A stretch of DNA of 64,000 nt. Source: JAVJUV01 sp047314965. GTDB taxonomy: Bacteria > Pseudomonadota > Alphaproteobacteria > Rhodobacterales > Rhodobacteraceae. Positions 1 to 8,002 of this stretch are shown here, in pieces (position 1 is the stretch's first letter; every line of letters starts with the position of its first letter). Made by a program: the position numbers and the translations under genes. The stretch covers positions 1 to 64,000 of the forward strand of contig NZ_JBLBVK010000043.1 in NCBI RefSeq assembly GCF_047314965.1. Direction: 5' to 3'. Below the pieces are notes generated by a model. That model was not told the origin of the DNA and did not search any database. It saw only the letters and a program-made list of their open reading frames with translations.

Positions 1-124
1 AGAATATCACCCTTTCGCCTCTGACATTTACAAACGAGAACGGTAAATGCAGGCCTTCAGGAACCTTGGTGGGCGCAGGCAACTTAAGCCCCAGTTCATT
101 CAGTCTTTCTTTGGGCGTTGACAT
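1..124 (-). CDS. RidA (YjgF/YER057c/UK114) family protein, N-terminal fragment
   Basis: This is the first 41 codons of a gene running off the left edge on the minus strand. It starts at an ATG whose first base is position 124, with an AAGGA Shine-Dalgarno about 8-9 bases upstream. The peptide begins MSTPKERLNELGLKLP followed by a PAPTKVPEG segment and then NVRGERVIF. This layout (a short helix ending in ELG, a proline-rich linker, then the first beta strand) is typical of the RidA-like enamine/imine deaminase group. RidA proteins hydrolyse reactive 2-aminoacrylate-type intermediates in the cytoplasm. The catalytic C-terminal part lies outside the window, so the subfamily cannot be assigned. 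Confidence 0.72.
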   Translation of the reverse strand, partial: MSTPKERLNELGLKLPAPTKVPEGLHLPFSFVNVRGERVIF

Positions 125-507
125 GAATCGGTGTCCTTCATTGTCGCAAACTAGGGAAGCGTATAATCTCCCAAAGCGTTGGTCTACTTTGGGCTCAAAC
201 CAGACCTTCCATGTCCTCTCGAACCACCCGCCCCACCGGCCCGCATACCGATCTGCGGCTCGCTCTACCTCGACGGATCGGTGCTTCGCGAAAACGGCTA
301 GGCAGCGAAAAAAAGCAGAAAATAATCGGTCCGGCGCTGCGTTTCGAGCACCGCAGCGTAACGATCGACTGTTGTGGAAATACTTCGTTTCGCAAAAAGA
401 ACCGATAACCAATTGCTTTCGAGACAAAATTATGTCGTTAGTCAGGTGAAATCATGGCTTTGACCTCTGTCTGGCTATGCGCTGCAATTAATATGAGTGA
501 TTGAGTA
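125..507. other. Intergenic region between divergent genes, no gene supported
   Basis: This stretch separates the RidA-family start (minus) from the VPLPA-CTERM gene (plus). Reading frames that cross it give arginine- and serine-rich translations without recognisable domains, so I see no gene. It must hold the promoters of both flanking genes. The 3' part is AT-richer than the surroundings. Confidence 0.5.
460..488 (+). promoter_or_regulatory. Weak candidate sigma-70 promoter for the VPLPA-CTERM gene
   Basis: TTGACC at 460-465 is followed after 17 bases by TGCAAT at 483-488, which matches 4 of 6 bases of the -10 consensus. The ATG of the next gene is at 508, so the leader would be only about a dozen bases. 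The match is modest. Confidence 0.25.
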
Positions 508-1218
508 ATGTTTGAAAAGTTTTGCCAGACCGGTCTAGTCCTTGCGACCGCGATTATAGCTGGAACCGCCAACGCAGCCACCATCGAGTTCAACAGCTTC
601 ACCGGCAATGCGATGGAAACCGCATACGGGATGCGCGACGATACGACGACGCGCGGCGCAGACTTAGATGGTGCGATAGTTACAGCAACCTTTGTGGATG
701 GAAGTCAGGAAGCCGTAACTTGGCAGGCGCTGGATCAGTGGACCAATGGAACTGCAGTTGGCGACGACTTTTCCGTTTCTATGGGATGGATGGGGTTTGA
801 ACTGTCCACAACCAATCTGCTTGCATCCCTCGAGTTCTATCTTGCGCCCGCAAGCACTGTCTTCGACATTTCGCTTGCCGCTGAGGGCGCCGACGGGAAT
901 ACGCCGACATCGCGCAGAGGGTACCCGTTCGAAATCTACGAGGGTGGTGATATCCTCGAAGGCATTATCAATGTCACCTATTTGGGCGCAGTGAATCTTG
1001 CCGGCCAAGCGGCGGCGGGCGATCTGTTCACAACAATGCTGGTCGACTTCACCCAGCTTGCGACAGGCGGACTCTTCGGCGATGTCTCGTTTCAATCCGA
1101 CATGGACACGCTGCGTTATGCCGGCGACCTTGCCCCTGCCGATGTCCCCCTGCCCGCCAGTTTTGCCCTGCTTCTGTGCGGCATTGCGGGACTTGGCATC
1201 AATTCGCGGCGCAGTTAA
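508..1218 (+). CDS. Exported protein with VPLPA-CTERM sorting signal
   Basis: A 236-residue protein with a Sec signal peptide at residues 1-23 (charged start, hydrophobic core, cleavage after TANA). The mature part is beta-rich, as in PEP-CTERM-like cargo. The C-terminus carries the tripartite sorting signal: VPLPAS (about residues 213-218), a hydrophobic helix (FALLLCGIAGLG) and a final basic NSRRS. In known systems such tails are recognised by an exosortase/archaeosortase-type transpeptidase that removes the tail at the inner membrane. No exosortase gene lies in the window. The function of the mature domain is unknown. It is separated from the convergent aminotransferase gene by a hairpin at 1262-1288. 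Confidence 0.82.
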   Translation: MFEKFCQTGLVLATAIIAGTANAATIEFNSFTGNAMETAYGMRDDTTTRGADLDGAIVTATFVDGSQEAVTWQALDQWTNGTAVGDDFSVSMGWMGFELSTTNLLASLEFYLAPASTVFDISLAAEGADGNTPTSRRGYPFEIYEGGDILEGIINVTYLGAVNLAGQAAAGDLFTTMLVDFTQLATGGLFGDVSFQSDMDTLRYAGDLAPADVPLPASFALLLCGIAGLGINSRRS

Positions 1219-1261
1219 CAGCTGACAAGCCGCGTTATCTTGCTAGCAACAAACAATGGTT

Positions 1262-1288
1262 GCCGTCGGGAACAATTCACCCGACGGC
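1262..1288. terminator. Perfect 9-bp hairpin between convergent genes
   Basis: GCCGTCGGG (1262-1270) and CCCGACGGC (1280-1288) are exact inverted copies around a 9-base loop. The hairpin lies between the convergent VPLPA-CTERM and aminotransferase genes. No clear T tract follows on either strand, so it is only a plausible bidirectional terminator. Confidence 0.4.
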
Positions 1289-1335
1289 CACGCATCCCGT
1301 TCTTGCGGACCAGTCACTAGCAAGATCGCGGGGAT

Positions 1336-2520
1336 TCATCCGATCTCGACGGCAATCGCCTGCGCAACGATCGGTACGGTCGCCTCGTTCAGCCCGGCAA
1401 TATTGATACGGCTGTCGCCGATCATATAGATCCCATATTTTTCACGCAGCACTTCCACCTGTGCCGGCGTCGCGCCCAGACGTGAGAACATGCCCCGATG
1501 TTCCGCGATGAAATCGAAGCGATCCGAGTTCGTCCGGTTCCTCAACTCCCGCGCCAACTGTTCGCGCAGCTTCAACATGCCCAGGCGCACGTCCTCCAGC
1601 TCGGTCTGCCAGTCGGCGCGCAATTCCGGATCGTCGAGGATCATCTGCACCACCCGCGCGCCGTGATCCGGCGGGAAGGAATAGTTCTGACGGTTCAGGA
1701 AGTTCAGCGTCGCCTGCGCCTCAGCCTTCGACTTCTGCTCCGGTGCAATGGCCATCAGGAGCCCGGTCCGCTCGCGGTACACCCCGAAGTTCTTGGAACA
1801 GCTCGCCGCGACGATCATCTCGGGCATCCGTGCCGCCAGAAGCCGGACGCCATAGGCATCCTCCTCCAGACCGTCTCCGAACCCCTGGTAGGCGATGTCG
1901 ATGAACGGGATCGCACCTGTGGCCTCGAGGTGATCAGCCACAACCGCCCATTGCTCGGCGGTCAGGTTCGCACCGGTCGGATTGTGGCAGCAGCCGTGGA
2001 GCAAGACGAGATCGCCCGCTTTGACCCCCTTCAGATCCTCCATCATGCCGTCGAAATCCACGACCGGAAGATCGCTGGCCAGATACCGGTACTCCCGCAT
2101 TGGAATCCCGAGGTATTTCACGATCGAGGGATGGTTCGGCCATGTCGGGGCCGAAAGCCAGATCGTCGCCGCACGATCCGCATACTGCATCAGTTCCAGC
2201 CCCTGCCGGATCGCCCCGGTCCCGCCCGGCGTCGCGACCGCAGCCACCCGGCCCGCGTCCACGCTATCGGACAGGATCAGGCCCCGCATGGCGGCGGCAT
2301 AGGCGGGATCGCCCGCAAGACCGGTATAGGCCTTGGTTTCCTGCGTCTCGACCAGTCGCTGCTCGGCGGCCTTCACCGCCCGCATCACGGGCGTGACACC
2401 CTCGGCGTTCTTGTAGACCCCTACTCCCAGGTCGATCTTGTTCTCGCGCGGATCCTCACGAAAGGCCTGCATCAGGGCAAGGATCTTGTCTGCGGGTTGC
2501 GGTTTCAGGTCGGTCAGCAT
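1336..2520 (-). CDS. tyrB: Aromatic amino acid / aspartate aminotransferase (class I, fold type I)
   Basis: A 394-residue PLP aminotransferase of the AspC/TyrB group, usual length. It transfers amino groups between aromatic or dicarboxylic amino acids and 2-oxoglutarate in the cytoplasm. Visible motifs: the DLGVGVYKN start (about 30-38), CHNPTG (178-183), FIDIAYQGFGDGL with the pyridine-N aspartate near 208, the Schiff-base lysine K243 in SCSKNFGVYRER, and the substrate carboxylate arginine in SRINIAGLN near 371. The ATG at 2520 has AGAGG 7 bases upstream. It lies 9 bases downstream of a GNAT gene and is probably the last gene of a three-gene run starting with the sulfurtransferase. Whether the preferred substrate is aspartate or phenylalanine/tyrosine cannot be told from sequence alone. 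Confidence 0.9.
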   Translation of the reverse strand: MLTDLKPQPADKILALMQAFREDPRENKIDLGVGVYKNAEGVTPVMRAVKAAEQRLVETQETKAYTGLAGDPAYAAAMRGLILSDSVDAGRVAAVATPGGTGAIRQGLELMQYADRAATIWLSAPTWPNHPSIVKYLGIPMREYRYLASDLPVVDFDGMMEDLKGVKAGDLVLLHGCCHNPTGANLTAEQWAVVADHLEATGAIPFIDIAYQGFGDGLEEDAYGVRLLAARMPEMIVAASCSKNFGVYRERTGLLMAIAPEQKSKAEAQATLNFLNRQNYSFPPDHGARVVQMILDDPELRADWQTELEDVRLGMLKLREQLARELRNRTNSDRFDFIAEHRGMFSRLGATPAQVEVLREKYGIYMIGDSRINIAGLNEATVPIVAQAIAVEIG

Positions 2521-2529
2521 GGCATGCCT

Positions 2530-3096
2530 CTAGGTTGGGATGCGTGTCAGGTCTCGGTCGCGGGTCAGGATTCGCGTCTTGTCCTCGCGTCGGACAGGGG
2601 TGAACCCGTTTTTCTGATAAAGCGCAAGGGCGCGCGGATGATCCAGCGTACAGGTCTGCACCGTCATCCGTCGCGTGTCGGGCCGGTCCCAGCCCGTCAG
2701 GATCGCCGTCTGCAACAGCCAAGAGCCAAGCCCACGCCCGACGGCCTCAGGCACCATTCCGAAATAAGCCAGGTCGCAAACGCCATCGGGCTTGTCTTCC
2801 AGCATGAAAAAGCCCTGCGGCCATCCATGATCCAGAAGGGTGTAAAGCGACATCACGTCCTTCTGCAGCCAGGCCTCGATCTCGGGATGTTCCAGCTTGT
2901 GAATGTCTTCCCATGCATAGTCACGCCCCACCGCGTCATAAAGCGACAGGAACCACCAGACAGGCGGCTTGTCAGCTTTCAGAAGCGCTGCGGTGGAGCC
3001 TGACGGCAGATGCGGCCAATCATACGACGGGCGCTGCTCCATCTCCAGGTAAGTGATGGTATAGGCGACCTTGGTTCCTGCCTTCTGAAGGGTCAT
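2530..3096 (-). CDS. GNAT family N-acetyltransferase
   Basis: A 188-residue cytoplasmic acetyltransferase of unknown substrate. The acetyl-CoA binding signature is visible as FGMVPEAVGRGLGSWLL (about residues 112-128), with the Q/RxxGxG/A-type loop VGRGLG, and a typical C-terminal ALALYQKNGF segment (about 159-168). The start codon overlaps the stop of the upstream sulfurtransferase gene by 4 bases (ATGA), which implies translational coupling. It sits between sseA and the aminotransferase. The substrate cannot be inferred from the sequence. Confidence 0.85.
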   Translation of the reverse strand: MTLQKAGTKVAYTITYLEMEQRPSYDWPHLPSGSTAALLKADKPPVWWFLSLYDAVGRDYAWEDIHKLEHPEIEAWLQKDVMSLYTLLDHGWPQGFFMLEDKPDGVCDLAYFGMVPEAVGRGLGSWLLQTAILTGWDRPDTRRMTVQTCTLDHPRALALYQKNGFTPVRREDKTRILTRDRDLTRIPT

Positions 3097-3941
3097 CCCT
3101 TCTCGACCGTCAGATAGTCAAAAGCCCCCCACTCGGCCCAGGACCCGTCGTAGAGTGCATGATTTCGATGGCCGATGCGCTCAAGCGCAAGCGAGATGAT
3201 CGCCGCAGTGACGCCCGACCCGCAGGAGGTGATGACTGGCTTCGACAGATCGACACCAGCCGCATCGAAGACTTTTTTCAAGGCCTCGGGTGTCTTCATG
3301 GTGCCATCGCTGTTCAAGAGAGTGCGGTAGTGAACGTTCTTCGACCCGGGAATATGCCCCGAGCGCAAACCGGGACGCGGTTCCGGTTCCTCGCCGCGAA
3401 ACCGCGATGGCGAGCGCGCATCGAGGATCTCGTGATCCTTCAGCTTCGCCGCGGCCGCCACTTGCGTCACGTCCTTGATCAGCTGGTTTTGCTTTGAAAC
3501 CGTGATGTGACGGTCCCGCATGAGCGGCGGCATGTCCTCAACCGGCCGACCCTCGGCCTGCCATTTGCCGAAACCGCCGTCCAGAACCGCGATATCCGTC
3601 TTGCCCATCAGCCGGAACAGCCACCAGACCCGCGCGGCACTGAACATGCCCGCCCCGTCGTAGACCACGACCTGGTGCCCGTCGCCGACGCCCATCGCGC
3701 GCATCCGGCTGATGAATTTCTCGGGGGGAGGCGCCATGTGCGGCAATTCCGAACGCTGATCCGACAACTCGTCCAGATCGAAATAGCGCGCACCGGGAAT
3801 ATGCGCTGCGTCGTATTCGGCCTTTCCGTCACGACCCATGTCCGGCAGGTACCATGACGCATCGAAAATACGCAGATCGGGATCCTTCAGATGATCCGCA
3901 AGCCATTCGGTCGAGACAAGTGTTTTCGGATCGTCGGCCAT
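3093..3941 (-). CDS. sseA: 3-mercaptopyruvate / thiosulfate sulfurtransferase
   Basis: A 282-residue tandem rhodanese. The N-terminal inactive domain includes the DASWYLPD segment and DAAHIPGARYFDLD. The C-terminal domain carries the catalytic loop CGSGVTA with the persulfide cysteine at about residue 240, followed by the WAEWG motif near the end. A CGSGVTA loop is typical of mercaptopyruvate sulfurtransferases, whereas thiosulfate-specific rhodaneses have a CRKGVT-type loop. It moves sulfane sulfur from 3-mercaptopyruvate to acceptors such as cyanide or thiols. The ATG at 3941 has GAGGAAA just upstream. It is the first gene of a coupled run with the GNAT and aminotransferase genes; deamination of cysteine by an aminotransferase would supply 3-mercaptopyruvate, so the grouping makes metabolic sense. 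Confidence 0.92.
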   Translation of the reverse strand: MADDPKTLVSTEWLADHLKDPDLRIFDASWYLPDMGRDGKAEYDAAHIPGARYFDLDELSDQRSELPHMAPPPEKFISRMRAMGVGDGHQVVVYDGAGMFSAARVWWLFRLMGKTDIAVLDGGFGKWQAEGRPVEDMPPLMRDRHITVSKQNQLIKDVTQVAAAAKLKDHEILDARSPSRFRGEEPEPRPGLRSGHIPGSKNVHYRTLLNSDGTMKTPEALKKVFDAAGVDLSKPVITSCGSGVTAAIISLALERIGHRNHALYDGSWAEWGAFDYLTVEKG

Positions 3942-4092
3942 GACGTTTCCTCAATGATTGCACGCCCTCCCTGCTACGCCTTGCCGGGCTTTGGCGCAAC
4001 CCGCCCGAGGTCGGGGAACGCCGATTGTCGGTGCCGGAGCCTTGGTCTAAAGTGCCGCCGACAGGACGGCTGGAGGCAGGGCGGCAACACGC

Positions 4093-5106
4093 GTGACGGT
4101 ACTGGCAAAATACCAGCGGCTTGAAGCGGAGGGCCTGTGGCGCCCGGAGCCCGAGGCGCAGCGCCGCGACGTCATTGTCTCTATCGGGGACGCGACATTG
4201 ACCATTGCCTCGGCAAATGGATCGGCCCTCAGCCACTGGTCTTTGCCTGCAATCTTTCGAACCAACCCGGGCCACATGCCCGCGGTCTATGCACCTGGAG
4301 AAGACACTCCCGAAACGCTGGAACTTGCCGACACCGAAATCGTCGACGCCATCGAAGCAGTCCTGAAATCCATCCAGAGCGGCGGTTCGCACCCCGGAAG
4401 GCTGCGCTCCCTGACAATCGGCGCGGTACTTGTGGTCGCCTTGGCGGGCGCGGCCATCTGGCTGCCCCAGGCAATCACGCGATATACCGCCTCGCTAGTT
4501 CCGGAAGGTGCGCGAACAGAGATTGGTGCCAGACTGCGCGAGGAAATCCGCAAGCTAACGGGAGCGCCCTGCGCCGAGTCCGCGGGCCTGCGCGCGCTCG
4601 AGAAGCTTCAGAGCCGCCTTTTTCCCGAGGGACGCACGACGCTCGTGGTCATTCCCTCCGCCCTCGCGGAAACCACCCACCTGCCGGGCGGGACAATCCT
4701 GATCAGCCATCGCCTTGTCGAAGATCACGAAACCCCCGACGTTCTGGCCGGATATCTTCTGGCCGAGGACATTCGGCGATCTGGCGCGGACCCGCTGGAA
4801 CGCGTGCTGTCCGACGCCGGTCTCGGCGCCGCACTTCAATTGCTGACGACCGGACGGATAGATGATGAAGCGCTGCGGCGCCATGCAGAGAAGCTGGTCG
4901 CCGCGGCCCCGATCCCGGTGCCTGACACAGCGCTGGTCACAAAAATGAAAACCGCCGGGGTTTCGGGGCAACCCTACGCCTATGCCATCGACTTAACTGG
5001 CGAAGGACAAACGCCCCTGATCGAGGCCAGCAAGGAAATCACGCAGACCTTGCCGCTTATCGGCGATGGCGACTGGCTGGCACTCCAGAGAATCTGCGAG
5101 GGCTGA
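4093..5106 (+). CDS. Membrane protein resembling a degenerate M48-type peptidase
   Basis: A 337-residue protein starting at GTG 4093, with GGAGGCAGG some 15 bases upstream. One transmembrane helix is visible at about residues 113-133 (LTIGAVLVVALAGAAIWLP), preceded by a cytoplasmic domain of about 100 residues. The distal part contains LPGGTILISHRLVED followed by a helix, VLAGYLLAEDIRRSG. This resembles the 'LPGG.I.I...L' strand and following HExxH helix of M48 (HtpX/BepA-like) metallopeptidases, but the zinc-binding HExxH is missing. It is transcribed divergently from sseA. It is a conserved-looking gene of unknown function, and the M48 relationship is an inference. Confidence 0.72.
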   Translation: MTVLAKYQRLEAEGLWRPEPEAQRRDVIVSIGDATLTIASANGSALSHWSLPAIFRTNPGHMPAVYAPGEDTPETLELADTEIVDAIEAVLKSIQSGGSHPGRLRSLTIGAVLVVALAGAAIWLPQAITRYTASLVPEGARTEIGARLREEIRKLTGAPCAESAGLRALEKLQSRLFPEGRTTLVVIPSALAETTHLPGGTILISHRLVEDHETPDVLAGYLLAEDIRRSGADPLERVLSDAGLGAALQLLTTGRIDDEALRRHAEKLVAAAPIPVPDTALVTKMKTAGVSGQPYAYAIDLTGEGQTPLIEASKEITQTLPLIGDGDWLALQRICEG

Positions 5107-5186
5107 TCAGCTGAGCATTGGACACCCGGGTGCTGCCTCCTTTCGGCAGACGCCGGGAGGGTCGGCAGTAAAGGGAACCGGTCGCT

Positions 5187-5819
5187 TTACTTGGTTCCGT
5201 ACATCCGGTCGCCGGCGTCACCAAGACCCGGAACGATATAGCCCTTGTCGTTCAGCTTCTCGTCCAGCGCCGCAGTCACGACAGGAACATCCGGATGCGC
5301 TTCCTTCATCCGCGCGACACCCTCAGGAGCGGCGAGGAGGCACATGAAGCGGATATTCGTGGCGCCTGCCTTCTTCAAAAGATCAATCGCCGCGACCGAG
5401 CTGTTGCCCGTCGCAAGCATCGGATCCACTGCGATAACCAACCGGTCCGCCAGTTCACCGGGCAGCTTGCAGTAGTACTGCACCGGCCGGAGCGTTTCTT
5501 CGTCCCGGTAGAGCCCCACGAAGCCGACGCGGGCAGAGGGGATCAGATCGAGCATCCCGTCCAACAAGCCGTTACCAGCGCGAAGGATCGACACAAGCGC
5601 AAGTTTGCGGCCGTCGAGGACCGGTGCCTGCATGGTCTTCAGCGGCGTCTCGATTTCTTCCATCGTCATGGGCAGCTCTCTCGTCACCTCATAGGCAAGC
5701 AAATGGCTGATCTCGCGCAAAAGCTGCCGGAAGACAGCCGTCGGCGTGTTCTTGTCGCGCATCAACGTCAGCTTGTGCTGGACCAGCGGGTGATTGACGA
5801 CTGTCAGGTGCTGCGTCAT
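5187..5819 (-). CDS. upp: Uracil phosphoribosyltransferase
   Basis: A 210-residue enzyme, standard length. It salvages uracil: uracil + PRPP gives UMP + PPi. The PRPP-binding motif is VDPMLATGNS (131-140), the flexible loop is YRDEET near 104-109, and the C-terminal uracil-binding segment is YIVPGLGDAGDRMYGT. The start codon overlaps the stop of the adenosine deaminase gene by 4 bases. It is the last gene of the cdd-deoA-deoB-add-upp operon, where it uses the uracil released by uridine breakdown. Confidence 0.96.
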   Translation of the reverse strand: MTQHLTVVNHPLVQHKLTLMRDKNTPTAVFRQLLREISHLLAYEVTRELPMTMEEIETPLKTMQAPVLDGRKLALVSILRAGNGLLDGMLDLIPSARVGFVGLYRDEETLRPVQYYCKLPGELADRLVIAVDPMLATGNSSVAAIDLLKKAGATNIRFMCLLAAPEGVARMKEAHPDVPVVTAALDEKLNDKGYIVPGLGDAGDRMYGTK

Positions 5820-6796
5820 GGGGTCTCCAGTTTCTTAAAAATCTTTTCCTTGGTGGCGTCATCGCAGAATGCCGCCTTCGCCGAGTTCCGCGCGATCTCT
5901 TCGAAGACACCGTCGTCCCACTCGAAAGCATCGGCCAGACGGTCATATTCGTTGTTCATCGTCGTATGGAAGAACGGCGGATCATCGGTACTTACTGTGA
6001 CGGTCACACCGCGCTCGCGCAACCTGTGGATGGGATGCGCCCGCCAATTCGGATACACGCCCAGCGCCACGTTCGATCCGGGGCAGACCTCCAGAACAAT
6101 CCCGTCCTCAGCCAGCCTGTCCACCAGGGCCAGGTCCTCGATCGCGCGAACGCCGTGGCCAATCCGCTCGACACCCAGGTCGTCAAGCGCGTCGCGGACG
6201 CTGTCCGGACCGCCCCATTCACCCGCATGTGCCGTCAGGCGCAAACCCGCCTCTCGAGCGCAGTCGAACGCCCACGCAAAGTCCTTCGGTTTCCCCGCTT
6301 TTTCGTCGCCGGCAATCCCGAATCCCACAACCCAGTCCCCGGCCGTCTCAGCGGCGCAGATCGCCGTTTCCCTCGCCTTGTCAGGGCCGAAATGGCGAAT
6401 GCAGGTAATGACGCCACGCAGGACAATGCCGTCATTTACCTCGGCTTCATCGGCGGCTTCGCGGATCGCGGCAAGGTATTCGCGCCATGCTCCCACATCT
6501 CTCCCACCGCAGAAATCCGGCGACAGAAAAGTCTCAGAATAGATCACACCCGAGGCCGCACTTTCCTCAAGGACAGCAAGCGTCAGGCGCCGATAGTCTT
6601 CGGGCGTCGTCAGAACCGACGTCGCGGCTTCATAGACTTTGAGAAAATCCCAGAAATCCCGATACTTGTAAGCGCCATTCTCGTCGAAGATGCCGGACAG
6701 GTCCTCCTTCTTTTCAGCGGCCAGACCGCGGATGAAAGCGGGCGGCGCGGCGCCTTCGAGGTGCAGGTGCAGTTCGACCTTCGGCAGGTTGTTCAA
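5816..6796 (-). CDS. add: Adenosine deaminase
   Basis: A 326-residue metal-dependent amidohydrolase-fold enzyme that converts (deoxy)adenosine to (deoxy)inosine. Zinc ligands are seen in HLHLEG (H10, H12), HAGE (H190, with catalytic E193), and the final STDDP motif with D271. GHG near 213-215 supplies the histidine that orients the attacking water. Length is usual for bacterial Add. It overlaps the deoB stop and the upp start by 4 bases each, so translation is coupled. In this operon it feeds inosine to phosphorolysis; a purine nucleoside phosphorylase gene is found separately at 31389-32189. Some bacterial homologues prefer adenine (adenine deaminase), which cannot be excluded. Confidence 0.9.
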   Translation of the reverse strand: MNNLPKVELHLHLEGAAPPAFIRGLAAEKKEDLSGIFDENGAYKYRDFWDFLKVYEAATSVLTTPEDYRRLTLAVLEESAASGVIYSETFLSPDFCGGRDVGAWREYLAAIREAADEAEVNDGIVLRGVITCIRHFGPDKARETAICAAETAGDWVVGFGIAGDEKAGKPKDFAWAFDCAREAGLRLTAHAGEWGGPDSVRDALDDLGVERIGHGVRAIEDLALVDRLAEDGIVLEVCPGSNVALGVYPNWRAHPIHRLRERGVTVTVSTDDPPFFHTTMNNEYDRLADAFEWDDGVFEEIARNSAKAAFCDDATKEKIFKKLETP

Positions 6797-8001
6797 AGAA
6801 AATTCCTTCCCTCACCTTGCGCGATGATCCCGAGATGCGCCGCAAGAGATGCTGCCACGTCGCGAAAACCGACAAGCCCGATCTCGTGCTTTCCCACACC
6901 GTATCCAACGACCGGAACCCGTTCGCGTGTATGATCCGTGCCGACCCATGTCGGATCGTTCCCATGATCCGCGGTGAACAGGATCAGATCTCCAGTACGC
7001 ATGTTTTGGATCAGGCGCGGAACCTGAGTGTCGAACCATTCCAGCGCGCGCGCATATCCCGAGACATCCCGGCGATGCCCGAAATTCGTGTCGAACTCCA
7101 CGAAATTGGCAAAGGTCAGGCTACCCTCCCCGGCCTCGGCCGTCAGACGGACGAGATGCTCCATCAGATCGGCATCCGGCCCTTTCACAACGTCATCGAT
7201 ACCCTTCATCGAAAAGATGTCGCCGATCTTTCCCACGGCATGCACCTTTCCGCCGGCCGCGTGCACCCAATCGCAGAGCGTAGGAGCGGGCGGCTCGATC
7301 GCAAAGTCCTTGCGGTGCGCCGTGCGCCGGAAGTCACCTGGCGTGCCCACGAACGGCCGGGCAATGACGCGCCCCACCTTCATCGCATGCAGGGTCGGCG
7401 CCAATCCGCGGCAAAGGTCGATCAGCCGGTCCAGCCCGAAATGCTCCTCATGCGCGGCGATCTGGAAGACGCTATCGACGGATGTATAGCAGATCGGCCA
7501 GCCCGTCCTCAGATGCTCGGCGCCAAGCTCGTCGATAATCACCGTTCCGGACGCGTGGCAGTTTCCAAGCGTCCCGGTGGTTCCGGCCAGCCGCGCGGCT
7601 TCGGCCATGACTGCCTCCGGGAAGGAAGGTGTTTCCTTCGGAAAATAGTGCCAGTCCCAGGGGACGGGCACTCCGGCAAGCTCCCAATGTCCCGATGGTG
7701 TGTCCTTGCCTTTCGACACCTCCGTTGCAGCGCCCCATAACCCGCTTGGATCCTTCGGAAAACCCGGCATCTCCGCTCCCGATGCCAGCCGCACCGCCGC
7801 CCCCAGTCCGAGACGTCCCAGATTTGGCATTTTGAGCGGTCCGGTTCGCACATCTTCCGCCCGGCCCGCTGCGCAGGCATCGGCAATGTGCCCGAGAGTA
7901 TTGGCGCCGGTGTCAGGGGTCGTTCCGTTGAAGAATTCATCGGCATCCGGCGCACCACCTGCACCGACGCTGTCAAGAACGACCAGGAAGGCGCGGGGCA
8001 T
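6793..8001 (-). CDS. deoB: Phosphopentomutase
   Basis: A 402-residue alkaline-phosphatase-fold mutase that interconverts (deoxy)ribose-1-phosphate and -5-phosphate. The N-terminal metal aspartate is in VVLDSVGAGGAPDA, followed by TPDTGANTLGH with the phosphorylated threonine. The C-terminal metal-binding block is ADHGNDPTWVGTDHTRE. An AGG lies 6 bases before the ATG at 8001. The gene begins only 1 base after the deoA stop. It links the phosphorylases of the operon to the pentose phosphate pool; the aldolase deoC that usually follows is not in this window. Confidence 0.96.
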   Translation of the reverse strand: MPRAFLVVLDSVGAGGAPDADEFFNGTTPDTGANTLGHIADACAAGRAEDVRTGPLKMPNLGRLGLGAAVRLASGAEMPGFPKDPSGLWGAATEVSKGKDTPSGHWELAGVPVPWDWHYFPKETPSFPEAVMAEAARLAGTTGTLGNCHASGTVIIDELGAEHLRTGWPICYTSVDSVFQIAAHEEHFGLDRLIDLCRGLAPTLHAMKVGRVIARPFVGTPGDFRRTAHRKDFAIEPPAPTLCDWVHAAGGKVHAVGKIGDIFSMKGIDDVVKGPDADLMEHLVRLTAEAGEGSLTFANFVEFDTNFGHRRDVSGYARALEWFDTQVPRLIQNMRTGDLILFTADHGNDPTWVGTDHTRERVPVVGYGVGKHEIGLVGFRDVAASLAAHLGIIAQGEGRNFL

Positions 8002-8002
8002 A

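Noticed and set aside
66..449. 127-codon plus-strand open frame
   Set aside because: It overlaps the RidA-family start on the minus strand and encodes nothing recognisable.
1498..3003. 501-codon plus-strand open frame
   Set aside because: It is antisense to the aminotransferase and GNAT genes, and its translation is rich in Arg, His, Gln and Pro with no domain. Long antisense frames are common in GC-rich DNA.
5295..6542. 415-codon plus-strand open frame
   Set aside because: Antisense to upp and add, both clearly coding; translation shows no family features.
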